Part shown: piece after piece, positions 36,801 to 44,652 of the stretch | How positions within the stretch are numbered: position 1 is the stretch's first letter | Layout of the letters: every line of letters starts with the position of its first letter | Source of the DNA: Riemerella columbina | GTDB lineage: Bacteria; Bacteroidota; Bacteroidia; Flavobacteriales; Weeksellaceae | Reading direction: 5' to 3' | NCBI RefSeq assembly: GCF_030517065.1 | Contig: NZ_CP103950.1 | Location: 992,001-1,056,000, forward strand | DNA: 64,000 nt | Notes under the pieces: model-generated | What the model saw: only the letters and a program-made list of their open reading frames with translations | The model's database searches: none | Told to the model about the DNA's origin: nothing | Made by a program: the position numbers and the translations under genes

Positions 36801-37120
36801 TTAAAAATGTGGAGATTATCACGGATATTATTGGATTGGTTCGCACGATGGCTTTGGGCAGCACTTTGGTGGATTATAGCACACGGCTGGAAAATGCATT
36901 TGCCAAACTCAAAGAAAATCATCAGTTTAGCAAAATAGAAGAACGCTGGTTAGACCTGATTGAGAAGCATTTGAGAAAAGAACAATTTATCGACCGTGAG
37001 AGTTTTGAGGTAGGCGCTTTTAAAAACAAAGGAGGTTTTGAAAAAATCAATAAAGCATTTAAAAATCAGTTAAATAGCATTATTGATGAGTTGAAAACTT
37101 ATCTATTCGAAACCGCATAA
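33842..37120 (+). CDS. hsdR: Type I restriction enzyme, R subunit
   Basis: A 1092-residue motor/nuclease subunit. An N-terminal DUF4145-like helical domain (about 1-120) is followed by a coiled coil (about 145-190). The endonuclease core is at GRADYALF and IVEAKSES (D...ExK, near residues 254-272). The SF2 helicase has Walker A in SMATGTGKTRT near residue 414, DEAH in VIIDEAHRGY near 516, and motif VI in QMLGRATRLCP near 765. A C-terminal helical region contacts the methylase. It forms an operon with hsdM (42-base gap). ATG 33851 is an alternative start. Confidence 0.95.
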   Translation: MTIMASNFIFLEKDYALLYQIANLSEKYLYSDPNTCMFKLRQFSEMMVNEIYQIEHIPLPMESHQANKINTLRREGMIEPIIADMLHQLRLKGNDAVHSVYASAETAETLLRMAYKLARWFALSYGEGTQGHSAFVLPEKNTLSIDVLKQEKEAQEQEIKALQKAVLQLQKQKDYIEESQSKAFISKQKERVSQSRRYAGELTLSEAETRKIIDSQLQEAGWEADSELLKYSKGTRPQKGRNLAIAEFPTEKGRADYALFAGLKLVGIVEAKSESKDVSGIIVNQCKDYATSIKPEHSDYVIQNWGAYQVPFVFATNGRKYLKQLETKSGIWFLDTRQSDNIPKALQHWKSPQGLLEDLEKDIEKANRELSETSYDLLRDKDGLNLREYQIKAVEAVEQSLFKGKQSILVSMATGTGKTRTILAMIYRFLKTKRFKRILFLVDRNSLGTQAHDVFKEVKIEELQTLNNIYNIKKLEDKTIDRETKIHMSTVQAMVKRLLYNEDGNPPLVSDYDLVIIDEAHRGYTLDREVDDDELEFRNQEDFISKYRMVIEYFDAVKIAVTATPALHTSEIFGKAVFEYSYREAVLDGYLVDYNIPKQIRTELSEEGIHYKKGETIQVFDAEKNEIIDFSELEDELDFDIDQFNKKVIVESFNRVVLEDIAQHIDPEGDGKTLIFAVDDNHADLIVKILKEIYAEQGVDHEAIKKITGSIGDKNRVAQAIKEFKNEKYPNIVVTVDLLTTGIDVETITTLVFLRRVKSRILFMQMLGRATRLCPRIGKESFDIYDPVGVFESIIDVTDMKPVVVNPTMSLEDLQTGIQRAKDEDTLKKYVNQLVGRLQRRAKNIIDEDKEYFLNITQGVDVQEFIKELKSLPAEHIKTFVQEHSEPIQHLFHSSPKRRISHYKVISDKPDRVSERFEGYGKMAERPADYIEEFKTFITENQNKIAALTVLCTRPKDLTRTELKKLHMELDNAGYRINEVNKAWNQVKNVEIITDIIGLVRTMALGSTLVDYSTRLENAFAKLKENHQFSKIEERWLDLIEKHLRKEQFIDRESFEVGAFKNKGGFEKINKAFKNQLNSIIDELKTYLFETA

Positions 37121-37162
37121 AAAAATCAATTATATATAATAAAATATCCAAAAAAATAGGAA

Positions 37163-38587
37163 ATGAATAACCAAGAAATAGTATCAAAATTGTGGCAATT
37201 GTGTAATGTATTGAGAGATGACGGCATCACCTACCATCAATATGTAACGGAACTGACCTATATTTTGTTCTTAAAAATGGCAAAAGAAACCACCACCGAA
37301 GCCGAAATTCCAGAAGAATACCGTTGGGATCAGTTGGTTACCAAAGACGGCATTGCCCTCAAAAAGTTTTATAAAGAACTTTTGGAGCATTTGGGCGAAC
37401 GCTGTACTGGGCGGGTGCGAGAGATTTACGCTGGGGCACAAACCAATATCGAGGAGCCTCGGAATTTAGAAAGAATCATCAAAACTATCGATGAGTTGGA
37501 TTGGTATTCTGCCAAAGAAGAAGGTTTGGGCAATTTGTACGAAGGGCTTTTGGAGAAGAATGCCAGTGAGAAAAAATCAGGGGCAGGGCAATATTTTACC
37601 CCTCGGGTGCTGATTGATGTGATGACGGAGCTGATCAATCCTCAGGCTGGCGAACGCTGTAACGACCCTGCTTGCGGTACTTTTGGCTTTATGATTGCTG
37701 CCGATCGACACATTAAAAACCAAACCGATGACCTGTTTGACCTCTCGGAAAAAGAACAAGAATTCCAAATCAATGAAGCCTTTACAGGCGGAGAGCTCGT
37801 GCACGAAACCCACCGCTTGGCACTGATGAATGCGATGCTCCACGATATTAAAGGTCATATAAAATTAGGCGATACCCTCTCTTCGGAAGGAAAAAATATG
37901 ATGGGCTTTGATGTGGTGCTAACCAATCCACCCTTTGGTACCAAGAAAGGCGGCGAGCGGGCAACGCGTGATGATTTGACTTTCTCAACCTCTAATAAGC
38001 AGCTCAATTTTTTGCAACATATCTACCGAAGCCTCAACACCAATGGGCGTGCTGGCGTGGTATTGCCCGATAATGTTCTCTTTGTAGATGGCGAGGGCGA
38101 AAATATCCGCAAAGACCTGATGAACAAATGCAATCTGCATACTATTTTGCGGCTGCCGACAGGAATTTTTTATGCTCAGGGTGTGAAAACCAATGTTTTA
38201 TTCTTCACCAAAGGAAAAACCGAAAAAAATAATACCCAAGAGGTTTGGTTTTATGATTTGCGAAGCAATATGCCCAATTTTGGCAAAACCAATCCGCTGA
38301 AATACGAGCATTTTGAAGAATTTATCCAAAACTATTGCGGGGATGATAGAAGCCAGCGGAAAGAAACCTATTCCGAAGAAAATCCGAAAGGGCGTTGGCG
38401 AAAATACACCATCGACGAAATTATGGCGAGAGACAAAACCAGCCTTGATATTACTTGGATAAAGCAAGGCGAAGAAACCGAAGATATTCCCCTCGATGAG
38501 TTGTTGGAAAACATAGAAGAAAAAGCCACCAACATTATGGAGGCGGTAGAGAAGTTAAAAGCCATTTTTGAGGCACCTCAAAGCTAA
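37163..38587 (+). CDS. hsdM: Type I restriction-modification, DNA methylase subunit
   Basis: A 474-residue N6-adenine methyltransferase. The N-terminal HsdM helical domain (about 1-130) is followed by the Rossmann domain with SAM-binding motif DPACGTFGFM near residue 169 and the catalytic NPPFG near residue 252. SGAGQYFTPR near residue 136 precedes motif I as in the family. With HsdS it forms the M2S methylase that sets the modification pattern. Stop lies 79 bases before hsdS. Confidence 0.96.
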   Translation: MNNQEIVSKLWQLCNVLRDDGITYHQYVTELTYILFLKMAKETTTEAEIPEEYRWDQLVTKDGIALKKFYKELLEHLGERCTGRVREIYAGAQTNIEEPRNLERIIKTIDELDWYSAKEEGLGNLYEGLLEKNASEKKSGAGQYFTPRVLIDVMTELINPQAGERCNDPACGTFGFMIAADRHIKNQTDDLFDLSEKEQEFQINEAFTGGELVHETHRLALMNAMLHDIKGHIKLGDTLSSEGKNMMGFDVVLTNPPFGTKKGGERATRDDLTFSTSNKQLNFLQHIYRSLNTNGRAGVVLPDNVLFVDGEGENIRKDLMNKCNLHTILRLPTGIFYAQGVKTNVLFFTKGKTEKNNTQEVWFYDLRSNMPNFGKTNPLKYEHFEEFIQNYCGDDRSQRKETYSEENPKGRWRKYTIDEIMARDKTSLDITWIKQGEETEDIPLDELLENIEEKATNIMEAVEKLKAIFEAPQS

Positions 38588-38666
38588 ACAACCTACCTGA
38601 AATCGTAAAAAAACACCTTTTTTGGCATAAAAAACACTGCCGATTTTGATAAATTGACCAAGTAGA

Positions 38667-40124
38667 ATGAATACCAAACAACTGAGACAAAAGATATTAG
38701 ATCTTGCCATACGAGGGCAATTAGTTCCCCAAAATCCAGATGAAGAGCCCGCATCGGTGCTATTGGAAAAAATCCGTGCCGAGAAGGAAACTCTCATCAA
38801 GGAGAAAAAGATAAAGAAAGACAAGAAAACATCGTATATTACCCGAGAGGAGGGTACGGATAAATCCCCTTATCCGAAGTTTACCGAGCATTTTGCCGAT
38901 GGCACGACCAAAGAAATCACCCAAGAAATCCCTTTTGAAATCCCTAAAAACTGGGCGTGGTGCAGGTTGGGGGAGATTGGTCATTGGGCAGCAGGGTCTA
39001 CTCCGAGTAGAAAAAAAACAGAGTACTATAATAAAGGAAGTATTCCTTGGTTGAAAACAGGAGATCTAAATGATGGTTATATCAATAATACAGCAGAATT
39101 TATTACAGATTTTGCACTTCAAAAATGTTCCTTACGATTAAATCCTATAGGTAGTGTGCTAATAGCAATGTATGGTGCTACAATAGGAAAATTAGGTATT
39201 TTAAATATTGAGGCTACGACTAATCAAGCCTGTTGTGCATGCGTACCTTATTTAGGAGTTAATAATAAATTTTTGTTTTTTTATTTATATACTCAAAAAC
39301 GAATACTTCAAGAAAAAGCAGAAGGAGGAGCTCAGCCTAATATATCAAAAGAAAAATTATGTAATTTTCTTTTCCCCCTCCCACCCCTCGCAGAACAGCA
39401 GCGTATTGTAGAGAAAATAGAAGAACTTTTGGTTTGGGTAGAGCAGTTGGAGCAAAACAAAACCGAGCTAAAAACCTACCTTCAACAAACCAAAGCCAAG
39501 GTATTAGACGAAGCCATACACGGCAAGTTGGTCCCTCAAAACCCTGATGATGAGCCTGCGTCGGTGCTATTGGAAAAAATCCGAAACGAGCAAAAAGCCA
39601 TTGCACCTAAAAATAAAAAAACACTACATAATGAACATTATGGGGAGGAACTGCCAAAAGGATGGATAAAAATTCAGATGGAAAATATTTGTCAGTTATC
39701 CGATGGTGATAAAAAATCAAATACAGAATTGCCTTATTTGGATGTGAAATTTTTAAGAGGAAAAGATGCTGGAAAAATTAAAAATTCAGGGAAATTTATT
39801 GCTAAAAATACGCATCTTATCTTAGTTGACGGAGAAAATTCAGGAGAGATTTTTAAATCAGAAGTAGATGGTTATCAAGGGAGTACATTGAAAATATTAA
39901 ATATTTCTAAGGAAATGAATCAAGAATATGTTTTCTATATACTAAAAAAAGAACAACAATTATTCAAAGAATCTAAAACAGGCTCTGCCATTCCACATTT
40001 AAACAAGAAATTATTTAAAGAATTGCCTGTTTTCTTGCCGCCCCTCGCAGAACAGCGGCGTATTGTAGAAAAAATAGAGCGTATTTTTTCGGAGTTGGAG
40101 CTGATAGAAGAAATTTTGGAATAG
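38667..40124 (+). CDS. hsdS: Type I specificity subunit, expressed copy
   Basis: A 485-residue S subunit with the usual two-fold architecture. A conserved N-terminal helix (LVPQNPDEEPASVLLEKIR near residue 18) precedes target-recognition domain 1 (about 92-238), the central conserved helix pair (LPPLAEQQRIVEKIEELL then LVPQNPDDEPASVLLEKIR), target-recognition domain 2 (about 329-455) and a closing LPPLAEQRRIVEKIE. Codons 65-328 lie in the 791-bp inverted repeat shared with the silent copy at 41026-42362. Both recognition domains are markedly AT-rich, as expected of exchanged cassettes. Confidence 0.96.
   Translation: MNTKQLRQKILDLAIRGQLVPQNPDEEPASVLLEKIRAEKETLIKEKKIKKDKKTSYITREEGTDKSPYPKFTEHFADGTTKEITQEIPFEIPKNWAWCRLGEIGHWAAGSTPSRKKTEYYNKGSIPWLKTGDLNDGYINNTAEFITDFALQKCSLRLNPIGSVLIAMYGATIGKLGILNIEATTNQACCACVPYLGVNNKFLFFYLYTQKRILQEKAEGGAQPNISKEKLCNFLFPLPPLAEQQRIVEKIEELLVWVEQLEQNKTELKTYLQQTKAKVLDEAIHGKLVPQNPDDEPASVLLEKIRNEQKAIAPKNKKTLHNEHYGEELPKGWIKIQMENICQLSDGDKKSNTELPYLDVKFLRGKDAGKIKNSGKFIAKNTHLILVDGENSGEIFKSEVDGYQGSTLKILNISKEMNQEYVFYILKKEQQLFKESKTGSAIPHLNKKLFKELPVFLPPLAEQRRIVEKIERIFSELELIEEILE
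38860..39650 (+). repeat. 791-bp inverted repeat, left arm (inside hsdS)
   Basis: Reverse complement of 41572-42362. The encoded residues match throughout, and antisense frames in the two arms (39337-39606 and 41616-41885) are the same 89-residue string, showing nucleotide identity over at least that stretch. The arms diverge sharply at both ends, after GGGGAGGAA on the inner side and before ATAAATCCCC on the outer side. Confidence 0.95.
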
Positions 40125-40183
40125 AGTAAAATAATGCGACGGTTCTTAATTATATTTCTATTCATTTTTAAAAATAATAGAAT

Positions 40184-40987
40184 ATGTACAAGCAGTTTAG
40201 AACCTTTTTGGAAAAACAAGAACTCTCAAAAAACACGATTAGTTCTTATCTATGGACCGTTGATTATTTTCAAAAAAATTATCAAAAACTCAACAAAGAA
40301 AATCTGCAAGCCTACAAAGGCTATTTGGTGGAACATTTTAAGCCACAAACTGTTAATTTACGGTTACAGGCTTTGAATAAATTTTTAGATTTTCAACGAA
40401 AAGACCATTTAAAACTAAAATTCGTAAAGGTACAGCAGAAGAATTTTTTAGAAAATGTCATCAGTCACGCCGATTATCTTTTTCTAAAAGAACAACTTAA
40501 AAAAGAGGGCTATCAGGACTGGTATTTCCTCGTGTGGTTTCTTGGGGCAACAGGAGCGAGAATCAGCGAACTTATCCAAATCAAAGCCGAGCATATCGCC
40601 TTAGGATACTTGGATTTATACACCAAAGGAGGCAAAATTAGGAGGTTATACATTCCTAAAATACTCCGAAATGAGGCTCAAAAATGGCTAAAAGAAAAGG
40701 GAATTTTCTCAGGATATATTTTTCTGAATAAATTTGGAAATACCATCACAACGCGGGGCATTGCCCAGCAACTCAAGCATTTTGCATATAAATACGGACT
40801 TAATCCCAAGGTGGTTTATCCGCATTCGTTTCGGCATCGTTTTGCTAAAAATTTCTTAGAAAAATGTAATGATATTGCATTTCTTGCCGATCTTATGGGG
40901 CACGAGAGCATAGAAACCACGCGTATTTATCTCCGCAGAACTGCCAGCGAACAGCAACAGATTGTAGATGAGATGGTTACTTGGTAA
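40184..40987 (+). CDS. Tyrosine recombinase of the hsdS locus
   Basis: A 267-residue XerC/D-like integrase. The N-terminal SAM-like core-binding domain (about 1-85) is followed by the catalytic domain with all active residues: Arg in ATGARISEL, Lys in TKGGKIRRLY, His-x-x-Arg in HSFRHRF, His in GHESIETT and the nucleophile Tyr in RIYLRR. Recombinases of this size located inside hsdS loci invert specificity segments in other bacteria. The gene lies between two convergent-facing hsdS 3' ends, starting 59 bases after the expressed copy. Confidence 0.93.
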   Translation: MYKQFRTFLEKQELSKNTISSYLWTVDYFQKNYQKLNKENLQAYKGYLVEHFKPQTVNLRLQALNKFLDFQRKDHLKLKFVKVQQKNFLENVISHADYLFLKEQLKKEGYQDWYFLVWFLGATGARISELIQIKAEHIALGYLDLYTKGGKIRRLYIPKILRNEAQKWLKEKGIFSGYIFLNKFGNTITTRGIAQQLKHFAYKYGLNPKVVYPHSFRHRFAKNFLEKCNDIAFLADLMGHESIETTRIYLRRTASEQQQIVDEMVTW

Positions 40988-40996
40988 CATTTTTTT

Positions 40997-41037
40997 AATA
41001 TGAATTGATGATCCCTGAAAAATCATCAATTCATATT
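40997..41037. terminator. 16-bp perfect hairpin between recombinase and silent hsdS
   Basis: AATATGAATTGATGAT pairs exactly with ATCATCAATTCATATT around a 9-base loop. It lies between convergent 3' ends, and the TGA of the silent hsdS is within its right arm. A bidirectional terminator is the simplest reading, although U tracts are short; the perfect symmetry would also suit a recombinase-binding site. Confidence 0.6.
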
Positions 41038-42362
41038 TTCATCGAGGAGCTCTTCAATGATTTCTAATTCTGCAAATATTTTTTCAATTTTTTGAACGAT
41101 TCGTTTTTGTTCTTCGAGAGGTGGGAGGGGGAAATAAATAGAATTGATTATTTCTCCACTAATATTAGGTTGTGCACCTCCATATGCCATTTTTAATATT
41201 TCATTGCTTTTGGTCTGCATAAAATAATCGCGATATATTGGGTATAATACATTTTCATTCCTTACCCGAATGTTTCCAATTCGCTGATTTAAATAGGCAT
41301 TTTCATCGAGGGTATAATTCCCCATTTTTCCTGTTGTTGCACCTGACATAGCAATAAGTAAATCTCCTTTTTTAATTGTGAATTTTTCATCAATAGGTCT
41401 ATTTATAAAAACAGCATCTTTTAGTTCTATTTTATTATTTTGAATATTTGAAATTCTAACTAAGGGAATGCCGTGTGTATTATAATCCTTACTATTAAAA
41501 GCATAGCCATTTAAAAATTTACAAACTTCCCCCAACCGGCACCACGCCCAGTTTTTAGGGATAGGGAAAGATTCCTCCCCATAATGTTCATTATGTAGTG
41601 TTTTTTTATTTTTAGGTGCAATGGCTTTTTGCTCGTTTCGGATTTTTTCCAATAGCACCGACGCAGGCTCATCATCAGGGTTTTGAGGGACCAACTTGCC
41701 GTGTATGGCTTCGTCTAATACCTTGGCTTTGGTTTGTTGAAGGTAGGTTTTTAGCTCGGTTTTGTTTTGCTCCAACTGCTCTACCCAAACCAAAAGTTCT
41801 TCTATTTTCTCTACAATACGCTGCTGTTCTGCGAGGGGTGGGAGGGGGAAAAGAAAATTACATAATTTTTCTTTTGATATATTAGGCTGAGCTCCTCCTT
41901 CTGCTTTTTCTTGAAGTATTCGTTTTTGAGTATATAAATAAAAAAACAAAAATTTATTATTAACTCCTAAATAAGGTACGCATGCACAACAGGCTTGATT
42001 AGTCGTAGCCTCAATATTTAAAATACCTAATTTTCCTATTGTAGCACCATACATTGCTATTAGCACACTACCTATAGGATTTAATCGTAAGGAACATTTT
42101 TGAAGTGCAAAATCTGTAATAAATTCTGCTGTATTATTGATATAACCATCATTTAGATCTCCTGTTTTCAACCAAGGAATACTTCCTTTATTATAGTACT
42201 CTGTTTTTTTTCTACTCGGAGTAGACCCTGCTGCCCAATGACCAATCTCCCCCAACCTGCACCACGCCCAGTTTTTAGGGATTTCAAAAGGGATTTCTTG
42301 GGTGATTTCTTTGGTCGTGCCATCGGCAAAATGCTCGGTAAACTTCGGATAAGGGGATTTAT
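41026..42362 (-). pseudogene. Silent, start-less second hsdS
   Basis: Reads leftward. The first 263 codons (42362 to 41572) repeat recognition domain 1 and the central region of the expressed hsdS exactly; the rest encodes a different recognition domain 2B beginning SFPIPKNWAWCRLGEV and ending LPPLEEQKRIVQKIEKIF. The first 64 codons of hsdS, including the start, are missing, and no ATG precedes the copy in frame. It should be unexpressed and serve as a cassette reservoir for inversion with the active gene. Confidence 0.92.
41572..42362 (-). repeat. 791-bp inverted repeat, right arm (inside silent hsdS)
   Basis: Partner of 38860-39650 (the coordinates of matching bases always sum to 81,222). 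The outer end at 42362 coincides with the point where the truncated downstream gene begins. Confidence 0.95.
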
Positions 42363-42791
42363 AAGAAGATAAAAGGAGAATATCCTGATGGTAATTATTG
42401 TGCTACCATAGCGTATTATAATCCTAATACAGGGACAAGAAGTTCTTACGAATTAGAGGTTGAAGTAGAGGATGGTGATTTGACTGTAATTCATTGGAAT
42501 AATGGAGGTTGTATAAATGATAGAGGCTATAGATATACTGTTACTTTAGGGGATTATGGAGGAAATTGCTATTCTGATTCTTATAATTTCAGAAATACAA
42601 TTGAAAACGACACTAAAGATGAAACCTGTCCTGAATGTGGTTTTACTAAATTACCATATGATGAATATTGCAGTTCTTGCGAACGGAAATTAAAATGTCC
42701 TAAATGTGGGAGACAAAAGCATAAATATGATGACTTATGCAGTTCGCGTCAGTATGAGAAAGAGAAAAAAGAAGTTGATGATTATGAATAG
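42363..42791 (+). pseudogene. 5'-truncated gene with C-terminal double zinc ribbon
   Basis: An open plus-strand frame begins exactly at the edge of the silent hsdS copy (KKIKGEYPDGNYCATIAYY...) and runs to TAG 42789-42791, about 142 codons. The N-terminal part looks like a conserved beta-domain cut in mid-domain (NYCATIAYYNPNTGTR, LTVIHWNNGGCIND). The C-terminal part has paired cysteines CPECGF, YCSSC, CPKCG, a zinc-ribbon arrangement. No ATG start precedes the conserved part, so the gene has lost its 5' end. A TTG at 42480 could start a shorter product. Confidence 0.7.
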
Positions 42792-42832
42792 CGTTTACAA
42801 TACATACAATTACGAATTTCTTAAATTAAATC

Positions 42833-43423
42833 ATGACCGAACAAGAATTTTTAACCCGCTATTGGTACGCCTCCGAACTCAAAGCATTGGCAAAACAGCT
42901 GGGTATACCGCACGCCAACACCCTACGCAAAGACCAGTTGGAACAAGAAATCCACTGGATACTCAAAACAGGAAAAGTGCGTGAGGTCTCCCTTCCCAAA
43001 GCTAAAAACTTGCCTCAATTTCATCCAAAAGACAGCGAAAAAGGCTTAACCCCAAGCCTACCAATCGAGCGCTACACCAGTTATGCGGCAACCAAAAACT
43101 TTCTCATCGCCCAAGCTCAAACGCAAGTGCCAGATTTTAAAGTGAGGTCTGGCGTATGGTATCGCCTCAACCGCTGGCGTGAACAGGCGTGCCAAGAGCG
43201 TCGCATCACCTATGGCGATTTGGTGGCACAACTGGTTTCCCTCAATCAAAGCGGCGAACCCTTTGCTCAAATTCCCTCCACGCTGATGAATAATTTTATT
43301 TCCGATTACCTCAAAAACGAGCCAAACAGCACGCGTCAGCAAGCCATGTCCGCTTGGAAAACCCTCAAAACGTTGCCCATAGAAAAAACCTACACGGCTT
43401 GGAAAGCGTACGATAAAATTTGA
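42833..43423 (+). CDS. SAP-domain protein (DUF6434-like C terminus)
   Basis: A 196-residue protein. Residues 5-45 (YWYASELKALAKQLGIPHANTL in two parts) form a SAP helix-extension-helix, a DNA/RNA-binding module. The middle is a linker, and the C-terminal segment NFISDYLKNEPNSTRQQAMSAW resembles the DUF6434 helical repeat often fused to SAP. It is cytosolic and probably binds nucleic acid. It lies 41 bases behind the truncated zinc-ribbon gene at the right side of the island. Confidence 0.7.
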   Translation: MTEQEFLTRYWYASELKALAKQLGIPHANTLRKDQLEQEIHWILKTGKVREVSLPKAKNLPQFHPKDSEKGLTPSLPIERYTSYAATKNFLIAQAQTQVPDFKVRSGVWYRLNRWREQACQERRITYGDLVAQLVSLNQSGEPFAQIPSTLMNNFISDYLKNEPNSTRQQAMSAWKTLKTLPIEKTYTAWKAYDKI

Positions 43424-43541
43424 AGAAGGATAAATATTAAATATGTAAATGCTACTCAAGATGACTTTCAACTAAGGTGAAGTTTATGTAAGATAGGGTA
43501 GAAGTACCCTTGCATTAAGAAAAAATATAAAAGTGCGGTAA

Positions 43542-43688
43542 AAACTTTCAATTTCTATCATCGCCAGAAAATTAGCCTCTGTCCCGAGCGTTAAAAAATG
43601 GATAAAACACGAGGAAAATCACACAAAAACCTTCGGAAATCATTACTTTTGGCTTGATAATTGTAAGTTATCAAGAAAAATAATTTAA
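43542..43688 (+). other. Start-less coding remnant
   Basis: A 48-codon frame without a start follows an in-frame TAA at 43539. Its composition looks protein-like (ARKLASVPSVKKWIKHEEN then FGNHYFWLDN) and it ends 14 bases before the NlpE-like gene. It may be the 3' end of a decayed gene. I recognise no family; the rest of 43424-43701 holds nothing else I can identify. Confidence 0.2.
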
Positions 43689-43701
43689 AAATAAAACTCT
43701 T

Positions 43702-44469
43702 ATGAAAAAAAGTAAATGCATCGCATTAGCCGCTATTCTTGCGTTCACAGTGGCTTGTAAAGACAAAAAAGAAACCATTAATACCAACGAAACCACTACC
43801 GAACAAGTGGCAGAACAGTCGGCGGTAGATTTTGCAGGGGTGTACACTGGGACTTTGCCGTGTGCCGATTGCTCAGGCATCCAGACCGAATTGGTGTTGA
43901 GAAGCGACAAAACTTTCTCGCAGGTGTCTACTTATGAGAAAAAAGGCGAAATAGGTAATTTTGTGGATGAAGGGTCTTATACTTGGGATGCCGATAAAAA
44001 GGTGATAACACTGGATTTAGGCGATAACACCACCACGCAATACCTTGTAGAAAACAACCAATTGGTGCAGTTGGATGCCGATGGAAAAAGAATTGAAGGC
44101 GAGTTAGCCCCTAATTATATCCTTTCTAAATTGACCGTTGGCGATGTGTCAGGGCACTATTTCAACGGCGAAAAAGGCAAAGGTTCGTACGATGAACTGA
44201 CGGTAGAAGCTGTAGCGGACAACCAGTATAAAGTATCGGTAGAAACGGGCGGAAGTCCGAAAGGATGCCACTTTGAAGCCACTGGAACTTTGGATGGCAA
44301 CAAAATCAAAATCAACCTTGCTGAGGTGCAAAAAGATATGAAGAGCAACCTTTATGTGACCTTCTCTGGCAACGAAGCCAAAATCTTCACAGATGCTGAA
44401 AACAACTATGATTTGATGTATTTCTGCGGTGGCGGCGGTAGCTTAGCGGGTACTTATACCAAAAAATAA
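43702..44469 (+). CDS. NlpE-like two-domain lipoprotein
   Basis: A 255-residue lipoprotein with signal and lipobox FTVAC (Cys near residue 19). The first domain has the NlpE signature GVYTGTLPCADCSGIQTELVL in two parts, with the CxxC pair, and YTWDADKKVITL. NlpE senses surface contact and copper or lipoprotein stress in E. coli. The second domain (about 145-255, beginning GDVSGHYFNGEKG) is a small beta-barrel ending YFCGGGGSLAGTYTKK, not seen in E. coli NlpE. It is monocistronic with a terminator behind it. Confidence 0.82.
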   Translation: MKKSKCIALAAILAFTVACKDKKETINTNETTTEQVAEQSAVDFAGVYTGTLPCADCSGIQTELVLRSDKTFSQVSTYEKKGEIGNFVDEGSYTWDADKKVITLDLGDNTTTQYLVENNQLVQLDADGKRIEGELAPNYILSKLTVGDVSGHYFNGEKGKGSYDELTVEAVADNQYKVSVETGGSPKGCHFEATGTLDGNKIKINLAEVQKDMKSNLYVTFSGNEAKIFTDAENNYDLMYFCGGGGSLAGTYTKK

Positions 44470-44492
44470 TCGCGTCTCAATAGCATGATATG

Positions 44493-44524
44493 ACTGCGGG
44501 AGTTTGTAGCTCTCGCAGTTTTTA
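44493..44524 (+). terminator. Terminator of the NlpE-like gene
   Basis: ACTGCGGGAG at 44493-44502 pairs with CTCTCGCAGT at 44510-44519 (one wobble), with a T5 tail. Confidence 0.8.
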
Positions 44525-44652
44525 TGATGCATATTTCACAGCTTTATATTTTTACAATTTCACCAATATTTTAATTTTTGAATCTTTAAATATAGAGTAT
44601 AAATGCTCTTTGGGCAATTTTCCCTACCTTTGTTCGCCTAAAAAACAAACCA

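Larger units (their letters stand above)
39651..41571. other. Putative invertible segment of the hsdS switch
   Basis: The 1,921 bases between the inner ends of the two repeat arms hold the 3' third of hsdS (recognition domain 2A), the recombinase gene, and on the other strand the 3' third of the silent hsdS (domain 2B). Inversion anywhere within the arms would fuse the hsdS 5' part to domain 2B in frame, since the reading frame through the arms is identical. Confidence 0.8.

Noticed and set aside
41616-41885. 89-residue frame opposite the silent hsdS, with an identical twin at 39337-39606
   Set aside because: Both are antisense shadows of hsdS made identical by the inverted repeat; useful only as evidence of nucleotide identity.
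41026-42255. Silent hsdS as a functional 409-residue gene started at TTG 42255
   Set aside because: That TTG is an internal leucine codon of the shared domain; the N-terminal conserved segment and any start codon are missing.
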